Positions 1 through 5,426 of a DNA stretch of 7,160 nt are shown piece after piece. The DNA comes from Chloroflexota bacterium (GTDB lineage Bacteria > Chloroflexota > Dehalococcoidia > Tepidiformales > Tepidiformaceae): NCBI GenBank assembly GCA_021823905.1, contig JAKALX010000185.1:1-7160 (forward strand). The letters run 5' to 3'. A program made the translations under genes and the position numbers. The stretch's first letter is position 1, and every line of letters begins with the position of its first letter. Under the pieces are notes generated by a model that was not told where the DNA came from, searched no databases, and saw nothing but the letters and a program-made list of their open reading frames with translations.

Positions 1-660
1 GGCGAACTTCGTGCCGCAGGTGATCGTCGCCGCGTCATACGTTGCGCCCTGGCCCTGGCGCGCCGCCGCGGCTTCCTTCGTGTCGTTGAACATGACGACG
101 CGCACGGGCAGCACCTTGAGCTCGATCCCGAGGAGCTTCCTGGCCATCCGATCGTACGTGTCGAGACCGGCCTTCAGGTAGGTGTTCGCGAGCGCCTGCT
201 GGTCGCCGTGGTAGTAGATCACCATTACGTCGCTCTGCGCGGTCTTCCAGTCCTGGCCGGACGGAAGGAAGACGAACTTCTGGTCGACGGTCGAGGTCTT
301 CTTGCCGTCGGCGGTGGTCAGCTCCCAGTGCCAGGTGAATTCGCTGCCGACCGGGATGTACTTCGTGCCGGAGTTGGTGTCGACAACGACCGAGGTCGAG
401 ATGTTCTTGCCGGGCTGGAAGTCGGTCGGTTTGCCGAGTGCGGTGCTGGCCGACCCCGTGATGGCGTAGGCGAGGCTGGCATCTGTAATGTCGGTGTCGG
501 CGTGGGCTGTGACTTTGAACGTGAGCTTCGTCGGGTAGCCGTTCTCGACCGTCGCGAAATCCACCGCGGCGTCGGCGCGGGCGGTTGCGCGCGGGAGAGC
601 GAGCGCGCCCCCGGCAAGGATCGCGGAGACCACGAGGGCCAGGGCCAGGGATCGGGTCAT
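1..660 (-). CDS. Exported protein, probable peptidase MA-like (gluzincin-type) N-terminal part; truncated by window edge
   Basis: The first 220 residues are visible and the frame is still open at the window edge, so the C-terminus is missing. The protein starts with a Sec-type signal peptide: MTRS, a hydrophobic core at about residues 5-22, and a probable cleavage after ARA at about residue 29. Residues 30-136 look like an extracellular beta-sandwich, with a WHWEL strand followed by a TTADGK turn. From about 138 (DWKT) to 220, patterns such as VMVIYYHGD and VRVVMFND resemble the start of peptidase MA-like domains found in Chloroflexota. The HExxH zinc motif expected later in that family lies outside the window, so activity cannot be judged. 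The ATG overlaps the prfB TGA stop (ATGA), and an AGGTGG Shine-Dalgarno lies 10 nt upstream at 671-676, so it is probably co-transcribed with and translationally coupled to prfB. The exported location is well supported; the family assignment rests on remembered patterns and is tentative. Confidence 0.6.
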   Translation of the reverse strand, partial: MTRSLALALVVSAILAGGALALPRATARADAAVDFATVENGYPTKLTFKVTAHADTDITDASLAYAITGSASTALGKPTDFQPGKNISTSVVVDTNSGTKYIPVGSEFTWHWELTTADGKKTSTVDQKFVFLPSGQDWKTAQSDVMVIYYHGDQQALANTYLKAGLDTYDRMARKLLGIELKVLPVRVVMFNDTKEAAAARQGQGATYDAATITCGTKFA

Positions 661-1761
661 GCGGTTTCGCCCACCTGCGATTTGAGGTACGCCTCGATGA
701 ATCCGTCGATCTCGCCATCAAGGACGGCGAGCGTATCACTCGTTTCGTAGTCCGTCCGGTGGTCCTTAATCATTTTGTACGGATGGAGGACATAGGAGCG
801 GATCTGATTGCCCCAGCCCATGTCCACGTGCTGGCCCTTGAGCCGTGCACGTTCCTCCTCCTGGCGCAGGAGCTCGCGCTCGAGCAGGCGCGACTGGAGC
901 ACCTTCATCGCGCTGTCGCGGTTCCGGCCCTGGGAGCGCTCGTTCTGGCAGGTGACGACGATCCCCGTCGGGATGTGCGTCAGGCGGACGGCCGTGGAGT
1001 TCTTCTGGACGTTCTGGCCGCCCGCGCCGCTGGAACGGAACACGTCGATCCGGACGTCGTCCGGGTCGACCTCGATCTCGCCGGTCTCCTCGACTTCCGG
1101 AAGCACCTCGACTTTCGCGAAGCTTGTGTGCCGTGCGTGCGACGAATCGAATGGCGACTGGCGGACGAGCCGGTGCACTCCGCGCTCGCTCTTCAGGTAG
1201 CCGTAGGCGTAGGGGCCCGTGAACTCGATCGTGGCGCTCTTGATGCCCGCTTCCTCGCCCTCCATCGTGTCGAGGATTTCGACACCCAGGCGCCGCCGCT
1301 CGCCCCAGCGCAGGTACATCCGCAGGAGCATCTCCGCCCAGTCCTGGGACTCGGTGCCGCCGGCGCCGGCGTGAACGGCGAGGATCGCGTTGCGGTTGTC
1401 GTACTCGCCCGAGAGGTGGAGCTGGAATTCGAGATCCGTGAGCTGCTTCTCGGCCGCGTCCAGCTCTTCGCGAGCGGCGGCCTCGACCGAGTCGTCAGAC
1501 TCCGCCATGGCGAGCTCGATGATCTCAACGACGTCGCGGACCCGCCGCTCGAGGCCACGCCAGGTCTCGATGCGGCCGCGCAACTCGGCGATCTGCTGCA
1601 TGGTGTTCCGGGCGGCCTCGGGATCGTCCCAGAAGGATGGTTTGCTGGAGTCAGCTTCGAGCTCGGCTACCCTCGCTTCGTCGTTGGCGAGGTCAAAGTC
1701 GCACCAGGATGTCGGAGATGCGCTGGAGCAGGGCGTTGGCCCGGGAAAGCGTTTCGTGCAT
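657..1761 (-). CDS. prfB: Peptide chain release factor 2 (RF2), expressed by +1 programmed ribosomal frameshift
   Basis: RF2 recognises UGA/UAA in the ribosomal A site and triggers peptide release. The gene is in two frames. Frame 0 runs from ATG 1761 for 22 codons (MHETLSRANALLQ...) and ends in TGA at 1693-1695. A +1 slip on CTT (1696-1698) continues at GAC (1692-1694) with DLANDEARVAELEAD and SFWDDPEAA, giving 367 residues, the usual RF2 length. In the full product the stop-recognition SPF tripeptide is at about 202-204 and the catalytic GGQ loop (SSGAGGQNVQK) at about 247-249, close to the E. coli positions. The EGEEAG region and the C-terminal NQIRSYVLHPY motif are also present. An annotation starting at the in-frame ATG 1601 would lose the conserved N-terminus. 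Expression is probably autoregulated, because low RF2 lets the ribosome pause at UGA and shift. No Shine-Dalgarno precedes ATG 1761, but a TACACT box lies 6 nt upstream. The stop overlaps the start of the downstream exported-protein gene. Confidence 0.97.
1692..1705 (-). promoter_or_regulatory. prfB programmed +1 frameshift signal (GGTG-CGA-CTT-TGA-C)
   Basis: Read on the minus strand, the codons are CTG GTG CGA CTT TGA C. The slippery CTT, the in-frame TGA stop and the following C match the conserved RF2 frameshift core. The internal Shine-Dalgarno-like element is GGTG (1702-1705), placed 3 nt before CTT. This is the same spacing as AGGGGG in E. coli prfB, though the pairing with 16S rRNA is weaker. 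Both flanking frames encode recognisable RF2 sequence, which is strong evidence that the shift is used. Confidence 0.96.
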
Positions 1762-1767
1762 GGAGTC

Positions 1768-1773
1768 AGTGTA
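1768..1773 (-). promoter_or_regulatory. Possible prfB -10 box (TACACT), leaderless arrangement
   Basis: On the minus strand, TACACT is followed by 6 nt (GACTCC) and then the prfB ATG at 1761. This spacing would put the transcription start on, or within a base of, the start codon. No Shine-Dalgarno lies between them. No good -35 hexamer is visible 16-19 nt further upstream. The call rests on the TAnnnT match, its position, and the same layout at folD and acpS. Confidence 0.45.
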
Positions 1774-1794
1774 GCGGGGCAGGCGGGAAGGCTC

Positions 1795-1800
1795 TAATCT
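1795..1800 (+). promoter_or_regulatory. Possible -10 box (TAATCT) for the vapBC-type module
   Basis: TAATCT fits the TAnnnT pattern and would place transcription initiation near 1807, exactly where the 16-bp palindrome begins. A bound repressor there would block initiation. The -35 region (around 1772-1777) shows no recognisable hexamer. Other AT-rich hexamers inside the palindrome (such as GCATAT) are alternatives, so the exact box is uncertain. Confidence 0.3.
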
Positions 1801-1806
1801 GGAAGT

Positions 1807-1822
1807 ACATGCATATGCATGT
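1807..1822. promoter_or_regulatory. Perfect 16-bp palindrome, probable antitoxin/toxin-antitoxin operator
   Basis: ACATGCATATGCATGT is identical to its reverse complement over all 16 bases. It sits in the 74-bp divergent gap between prfB and the antitoxin gene, ending 13 nt before the antitoxin ATG. Ribbon-helix-helix antitoxins typically bind short palindromes upstream of their own operon and repress it, more strongly when complexed with toxin. Its AT content contrasts with the GC-rich surroundings. The operator role is inferred from position and symmetry. Confidence 0.65.
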
Positions 1823-1825
1823 CAT

Positions 1826-1830
1826 GGAGG
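1826..1830 (+). promoter_or_regulatory. Strong Shine-Dalgarno GGAGG deciding the antitoxin start
   Basis: GGAGG lies 5 nt before ATG 1836. Three other in-frame ATGs (1809, 1815, 1824) lie upstream of or overlap this site, two of them starting within the palindrome. The spacing selects 1836, which also begins at the canonical MRTTIELD strand of the DNA-binding fold. Confidence 0.8.
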
Positions 1831-1835
1831 CCACG

Positions 1836-2081
1836 ATGCGGACGACGATCGAGCTCGACGAGGGGCAGCTCTCGAAGCTGAGGACCCTCGCCGCCCAGCG
1901 TGGTGAGAAGGGCTACTCGAGGATCATCTCGGAGGCCCTCGCGCGCTACTTCGTGGAGCTGAGCGACGAAGAGCTGGAAGAGCGGCGGCGAGTCGTCGCG
2001 CAGCTCCGCGGCAGTCTGAGTGATGAAGAGGCGGAAGAAGCGCGGCGTATCATCCGCGAGCTTCGCGAAAACTGGCGTTGA
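1836..2081 (+). CDS. vapB: Ribbon-helix-helix (CopG/Arc-type) antitoxin, VapB-like
   Basis: This 81-residue protein has an N-terminal ribbon-helix-helix DNA-binding domain: the beta strand at residues 2-8 (RTTIELD), helix 1 at about 10-22, and helix 2 at about 27-40 (YSRIISEALARYFV). Such proteins dimerise through the strand, which enters the DNA major groove. Residues 41-81 are a highly charged helical tail, the usual toxin-binding and protease-sensitive part. The tail consists of two similar 18-residue units (42-59 and 61-78). A PIN-domain toxin follows 1 nt after the stop, and a palindromic operator precedes the gene, so the pair is a type II toxin-antitoxin system with probable autorepression. 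The start at 1836 is supported by GGAGG and by the fold boundary. The VapB name is given for its partner toxin; the specific VapB subfamily was not determined. Confidence 0.85.
   Translation: MRTTIELDEGQLSKLRTLAAQRGEKGYSRIISEALARYFVELSDEELEERRRVVAQLRGSLSDEEAEEARRIIRELRENWR
1959..2069 (+). repeat. Tandem duplication of an 18-residue segment in the antitoxin C-terminus
   Basis: Residues 42-59 (LSDEELEERRRVVAQLRG) and 61-78 (LSDEEAEEARRIIRELRE) align without gaps, separated by one Ser. They are identical at 11 of 18 positions, and most of the differences are conservative. The DNA units are 1959-2012 and 2016-2069. The pattern suggests an internal duplication giving two copies of an amphipathic helix. 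Confidence 0.75.
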
Positions 2082-2082
2082 C

Positions 2083-2454
2083 GTGATCCTCGACAGCGAC
2101 GTGCTGATCGATTTCCTGAACGGCCGGGCGTCCGTGGAGCTTGTGGCAGCCATCGAGTCCGGTCGCTTGCTCACCACTACCATCTCGCTCTTCGAAGTCC
2201 TCAGGGGGACGGCCGGCGCCAGGCGTAGCCGCGAAATGACCCGCGTGTTCGAACTCGTGGAACAGCTGCCACTCACGTCGTCGGCCGCGACGCGCGCCGC
2301 GGAGATCGACCAGCAACTGCGTGCCCTCGGGCAGCGACTCGACACGGCGGACACGCTCATCGCGGGAATCGCGCTTGCGAACGACCTGCCCGTTGTCACC
2401 CGCAACCGCCGCCCCTTCGATCGCATCCCCGGCCTCGTGATCGAGGAGATCTAG
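2083..2454 (+). CDS. vapC: PIN-domain ribonuclease toxin, VapC family
   Basis: This 123-residue protein, counted from GTG 2083, has the PIN nuclease pattern: MILDSDVLIDFLNG with D4, FEVLRG with E38, and the LDTADTLIAGIA helix with D87 and D90. It ends in the typical PVVTRNRRPFDRIPGL motif. PIN toxins are Mg2+-dependent RNases that cleave tRNA, rRNA or mRNA; the target here is unknown. In the late motif, where many family members have Asp before Phe (NxxDF), this protein has Pro111, so the metal site may rely on the other three acidic residues. GTG 2083 is 1 nt after the antitoxin stop and has only a weak ribosome-binding site, which fits translational coupling. The in-frame ATGs at 2020 and 2023 would add about 20 non-family residues and overlap the antitoxin. 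The TAG stop shares CTAG with the convergent folD stop. Confidence 0.92.
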   Translation: MILDSDVLIDFLNGRASVELVAAIESGRLLTTTISLFEVLRGTAGARRSREMTRVFELVEQLPLTSSAATRAAEIDQQLRALGQRLDTADTLIAGIALANDLPVVTRNRRPFDRIPGLVIEEI

Positions 2455-3335
2455 CTCCGCGCGAGTTCTGCCGCTCGCACTGTGTTCACCAACAGCATCG
2501 CGCGCGTCATCGGGCCGACGCCACCCGGCACCGGTGTGATCCAGGACGCTTTCTCCTTCAACGCCGGGAAATCCGAGTCGCCGACCAGCCGCCAGCCGCG
2601 TTTGCGCGTCGCGTCGTCAATCCGGTTCGTGCCCACGTCGACCACCACGACGCCTTCGCGCACCATGCCGGCCGTCAGCGTGTTCGGCCGGCCAGCGGCC
2701 ATCACGACGATGTCGGCCTCGCGCGTGAACCGCCCGATGTCGGGCGTGGCGGTGTGGCAGATCGTTACCGTCGCGTTCGCGCCCTTCGCCTTGTTCGAAA
2801 GCAACACCGCCAGCGGCCGGCCCACGAGCGTCGAACGGCCAACGATCACGACGTGCTTCCCGGCTGGGTCGTTCCCCGTCCGATTCAGCAGCTCCATGAC
2901 GCCGTTCGGCGTGCAGGGGATGGCGCCCGTCAATTCGCCGCGCAGGACGCGCCCCAGGTTCGAGGGATGCAGGCCGTCCGCGTCTTTTTTCGGCTCGATC
3001 GCATCGATGACCGACTGCTCGTCGATCTGCTTTGGCATCGGCAGTTGCGGGAGAATGGCGTTGAAGCGCGGGTCGGCGTTGAGCTGGGCAACAAGCGCGA
3101 GCACCTCCGCCTGGCTCGTTTCGGGCGGCAGATGAAACGTCTCGGAGAAGATCCCGACCTCGGTGCAGTCCTTCGTCTTCCCCGCGACGTAGCTCACCGA
3201 TCCGGGGTCGTTGCCGACGAGGATCACCGCCAGCCCGGGCGAGATGCCTCGCTGCTTGAGCGCCGTAACCCGTTGCGTCACTTCCGCGCGTATCGCTGCC
3301 GCGATCGCTTCGCCGTCGATGAGTTGAGCTGTCAC
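2451..3335 (-). CDS. folD: Bifunctional methylenetetrahydrofolate dehydrogenase / methenyltetrahydrofolate cyclohydrolase
   Basis: FolD interconverts 5,10-methylene-, 5,10-methenyl- and 10-formyl-tetrahydrofolate in the cytoplasm, using NADP(+), and supplies one-carbon units for purine and formyl-Met-tRNA synthesis. The 294-residue length is normal. Visible motifs are SYVAGKTK (Tyr49 and catalytic Lys53), ILPQLPMP (Gln97), KKDADGLHP (Asp120), PCTPNGVMELL (140-150), the Rossmann cofactor loop GRSTLVGRPLA (166-176), and the signature PVPGGVGPMTRAMLLVNTV (268-286). Pro96 replaces the Val usual in VQLP, which is a minor oddity. The start is GTG 3335, since the family N-terminus (MTAQLIDGEAIA) begins exactly there. 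The AGGGGG just upstream touches the start codon and so cannot serve as a normally spaced ribosome-binding site. The gene is divergent from acpS (71-bp gap) and converges on the toxin gene with a 4-nt overlap. Confidence 0.97.
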   Translation of the reverse strand: MTAQLIDGEAIAAAIRAEVTQRVTALKQRGISPGLAVILVGNDPGSVSYVAGKTKDCTEVGIFSETFHLPPETSQAEVLALVAQLNADPRFNAILPQLPMPKQIDEQSVIDAIEPKKDADGLHPSNLGRVLRGELTGAIPCTPNGVMELLNRTGNDPAGKHVVIVGRSTLVGRPLAVLLSNKAKGANATVTICHTATPDIGRFTREADIVVMAAGRPNTLTAGMVREGVVVVDVGTNRIDDATRKRGWRLVGDSDFPALKEKASWITPVPGGVGPMTRAMLLVNTVRAAELARS

Positions 3336-3341
3336 CCCCCT

Positions 3342-3347
3342 AGAGTA
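3342..3347 (-). promoter_or_regulatory. Possible folD -10 box (TACTCT), leaderless arrangement
   Basis: On the minus strand TACTCT is followed by 6 nt (AGGGGG) and then the GTG start at 3335. This is the same spacing as at prfB. A weak TTGGCG lies 19 nt further upstream as a possible -35. The assignment rests on pattern and position only. Confidence 0.4.
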
Positions 3348-3393
3348 CGAGGCAGGGCGGGCGAAGCGCCAAGCGCGGACGCGGGCGCTCCCG

Positions 3394-3399
3394 TACGAT
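3394..3399 (+). promoter_or_regulatory. Possible acpS -10 box (TACGAT), leaderless arrangement
   Basis: TACGAT ends 7 nt before the acpS ATG (3407). The 7-nt spacer TTCTCGC contains no Shine-Dalgarno. No clear -35 is visible near 3371-3376. This would be the promoter of the acpS-nnr run, in a GC-rich 71-bp divergent gap shared with the folD promoter. Confidence 0.4.
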
Positions 3400-3406
3400 T
3401 TCTCGC

Positions 3407-3853
3407 ATGGCGACTAAGTTTGCCGTTGGCATCGACATCATCGAGATCGATCGCGTGGCCGACGTGATCGCCCGGCACGGCGACAAGTTCCTGCGCCGCG
3501 TCTACACCGACGACGAGATCACGCACTGCCGCGGGCGTGTCCAGGAGCTGGCGGCGCGCTTCGCTGCCAAGGAAGCCGTCATGAAGGCGCTTGGCACCGG
3601 CGTTCGCGGCGTCGGCTGGCGGGACATCGAAGTCCTGCCCAACCGGCGGGGCAAACCGTTGGTGTTCCTCTACGGCCGAGGCGCGGCGCGGGCCGAACGG
3701 ATCGAGCTGCGCGGGCTGGAGATCTCGCTCACGCACTCGAAGGAATACGCCATTGCTTCCGTCGTCGGGGAGCGTGCGCTGACCGAGTTCGAAGACACGC
3801 CGCGCCGGGGCGAGAACGCCCTCCGGCTGATCCGGGAGAAAGGGCTGCGATGA
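3407..3853 (+). CDS. acpS: Holo-[acyl-carrier-protein] synthase
   Basis: AcpS transfers 4'-phosphopantetheine from CoA to a Ser of apo-ACP, making the carrier used by fatty-acid synthases. The sequence shows the N-terminal GIDIIEIDRV with the Mg2+-binding Asp10, the central RFAAKEAVMKALGTG with Glu56, and ISLTHSKEYAIASVV (106-120), all hallmarks of the AcpS group of phosphopantetheinyl transferases. The 148 residues exceed the usual 120-126: a charged tail from about residue 123 (ALTEFEDTPRRGENALRL...) has no match to the core fold. The ATG at 3407 lacks a ribosome-binding site and may be leaderless. The stop overlaps the nnr start as ATGA, implying co-translation. AcpS next to nnr is a common bacterial arrangement, and fabF downstream is consistent with a lipid-synthesis role. 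Confidence 0.95.
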   Translation: MATKFAVGIDIIEIDRVADVIARHGDKFLRRVYTDDEITHCRGRVQELAARFAAKEAVMKALGTGVRGVGWRDIEVLPNRRGKPLVFLYGRGAARAERIELRGLEISLTHSKEYAIASVVGERALTEFEDTPRRGENALRLIREKGLR

Positions 3854-5409
3854 AGCTGGTGACAGTGGCACAGATGCGGGAGCTCGAGCAGGCGGCAATC
3901 GCCGCCGGGAGCTCCGAGGCGCAGCTCATGGACGAGGCGGGCCTTGCCGTTGCACAGGAGGCCTGGATGCTCCTGGGAACGCTCGAGGGGCGGCGCATTG
4001 TCGTCCTCGCCGGGCCGGGGAATAACGGCGGCGACGGCTTCGTCGCCGCGCGCCACCTTGCCGACTGGGGTGCGGAACTGCTGGTCTATACGCCCGTCGA
4101 GCCGCGCGATCTTTCGTTTCGCGATGCGATGATCGAGCACGGGGTCGCCGTGGGCGCCGGGACGGACGACCCGGAAGGCCAGCGGCTCGCGCAGGTGCTC
4201 GGCAGCTGCGACCTGGTCGTCGACGCGCTCCTGGGAATCGGCCAGCGCACCGGGATCGACCCGGGGCAGCCGATCGGCCGGGCGCTCATTATGCTCGGCG
4301 AGGCGCGGCGGGGGTATTCGCCGCCGAAGCTCGTGGCCGTCGATCTCCCGACCGGAATCGACGCCGACTCCGGCGCCGCGGATCCGCTGACCGTAGAGCC
4401 GGATCTGACCGTGACGTTCGGCCTGCCGAAGGTTGGCATGTACCAGGCGCCCGCGAGCGGCCTGCTCGGGCGCGTCCAGGTCATCGACATCGGCATTCCG
4501 CGGGCGGCCCAGGAGCAGGTGCAACTGGAGCTGATGACCGCGAAGTCGGCGCGGGCGCTGCTGCCGCCGCGGCCAGAGGACGGGAACAAGGGAACGTTTG
4601 GCAAGCTGGTTGTGATTGGCGGCTCGGCACGTTACGTCGGCGCTCCCCGGCTCGCCGCGACGGGCGCCTATCGTGCTGGCGCCGGCCTCGTCACCATCGC
4701 CTGCCCGAAGGGGATCATTCCCGCGCTGGCGGCTGGCATCGCGGAAGAGACCTGGCTGCCGCAGGATGAATCGGACACGGGGACGCTGCCGGGGAGCGCG
4801 GCCCTTTCGCTGCGGAAGGACCTGGCCGGCTACGATGCGGCCGTGTTCGGGCCCGGCCTGGGCGACAACGACGGCACGCGCGCCCTGACCTGGGCGCTGC
4901 TGCCGGACCTGGGCGGCCTCGCCCGGGGCGTGGTCATCGACGCCGACGCGCTGAACGCCCTGGCGAGCATGGGCGACGCGCCGGAACGGGTGCCGTCGAA
5001 CGCCGTGCTCACGCCGCATCCTGGCGAGCTCGCCCGGCTCCTCGAGACGACGGTTGCCGACGTCCAGTCACGCAGGCTGTCGGCCGCCCAGGAAGCTGCC
5101 GCGCGCTTTGGCTGCACGGTCGTCCTCAAGGGGGCGCACACGGTGGTCGCCCAGCCCGGCGGCGAGACTCGGTTGAGCCCGTTCGCCAATCCGCTTCTCG
5201 CAACGGCCGGCTCCGGCGACGTTCTCGCCGGGATGATCGGGGCCTACCTGGCACAGGGCCTGGAGCCTTTCGCGGCCGCCTTTCTGGGTGTCTACATGCA
5301 CGGCGCGGTGGGCGAAGCGCTGCGCACGGAAATGGGCGATTCCGGGCTGCTGGCCGGCGACATTGCCGCGAATCTGCCTCGCGTTGTCCGGGACATAGCG
5401 ACCGCCTGA
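3850..5409 (+). CDS. nnr: Bifunctional NAD(P)H-hydrate epimerase / ADP-dependent NAD(P)H-hydrate dehydratase
   Basis: This 519-residue fusion repairs NADH/NADPH damaged by hydration (NADHX/NADPHX). The N-terminal YjeF_N domain (about 1-225) epimerises the R to the S form: it carries the phosphate loop GPGNNGGDGFVAARHL (55-70), VVDALLGIG (123-131) and VAVDLPTGIDADSG (162-175). The C-terminal ribokinase-like domain (about 230-519) dehydrates the S form using ADP: it shows NKGTFGKLVVIGGS (246-259), GPGLG (334-338), DADALN (364-369), LTPHPGELARLL (387-398), KGAHT, and TAGSGDVLAG with catalytic Asp457. All expected motifs for both activities are present, so the protein is probably fully functional. 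The ATG overlaps the acpS stop, and AGGG lies 5 nt upstream, supporting this start. Confidence 0.96.
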   Translation: MKLVTVAQMRELEQAAIAAGSSEAQLMDEAGLAVAQEAWMLLGTLEGRRIVVLAGPGNNGGDGFVAARHLADWGAELLVYTPVEPRDLSFRDAMIEHGVAVGAGTDDPEGQRLAQVLGSCDLVVDALLGIGQRTGIDPGQPIGRALIMLGEARRGYSPPKLVAVDLPTGIDADSGAADPLTVEPDLTVTFGLPKVGMYQAPASGLLGRVQVIDIGIPRAAQEQVQLELMTAKSARALLPPRPEDGNKGTFGKLVVIGGSARYVGAPRLAATGAYRAGAGLVTIACPKGIIPALAAGIAEETWLPQDESDTGTLPGSAALSLRKDLAGYDAAVFGPGLGDNDGTRALTWALLPDLGGLARGVVIDADALNALASMGDAPERVPSNAVLTPHPGELARLLETTVADVQSRRLSAAQEAAARFGCTVVLKGAHTVVAQPGGETRLSPFANPLLATAGSGDVLAGMIGAYLAQGLEPFAAAFLGVYMHGAVGEALRTEMGDSGLLAGDIAANLPRVVRDIATA

Positions 5410-5411
5410 TG

Positions 5412-5417
5412 TACACT
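5412..5417 (+). promoter_or_regulatory. Possible -10 box (TACACT) upstream of fabF
   Basis: TACACT lies in the 40-nt gap between the nnr stop and the fabF TTG, and is the same hexamer as before prfB. Initiation about 7 nt downstream would fall near 5424, just before the mini-ORF ATG at 5427. No -35 is visible at the proper distance (TTGTCC at 5384-5389 is 22 nt away). It may provide an internal promoter for fabF-recJ, or be chance. Confidence 0.25.
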
Positions 5418-5426
5418 GCCGGAGTC

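Noticed and set aside
585..1835. Long plus-strand open frame across prfB that runs in frame into the antitoxin
   Set aside because: It lies antisense to well-supported prfB codons and shows no recognisable protein. It is open only because of GC-rich codon bias, and the antitoxin has its own Shine-Dalgarno and start at 1836.
1809..1835. In-frame ATGs at 1809, 1815 and 1824 as antitoxin starts
   Set aside because: GGAGG at 1826-1830 is placed for ATG 1836, and the family fold starts at MRTTIELD. A leaderless start at 1809 cannot be fully excluded, but it would place the operator inside the gene.
2020..2085. Earlier ATG starts (2020, 2023) for the toxin
   Set aside because: They would overlap the antitoxin by about 60 nt and add a Lys/Arg-rich stretch not seen in PIN toxins. 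GTG 2083 matches the usual M-I-L-D-S-D beginning.
2433..2446. Hairpin CCTCG-TGAT-CGAGG near the end of the toxin gene as a terminator
   Set aside because: The stem is only 5 bp, lies within coding sequence and lacks a T-run on either strand.
1762..2454. Toxin-antitoxin module as part of a recent mobile insertion
   Set aside because: No inverted terminal repeats, target-site duplications, integrase or tRNA remnant are visible, and flanking genes are intact with a 4-nt overlap on one side.
3364..3389. Short inverted repeats in the folD-acpS gap (GGCG/CGCC, AGCGC/GCGCT)
   Set aside because: The 4-5 bp stems are expected by chance in such GC-rich DNA and have no U-tract or known riboswitch pattern.
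3670..5019. 449-codon minus-strand open frame opposite acpS and nnr
   Set aside because: Its Arg/Gly/Ala/Pro-rich translation has no domain, and the plus strand carries every acpS and nnr motif. It is a shadow frame.
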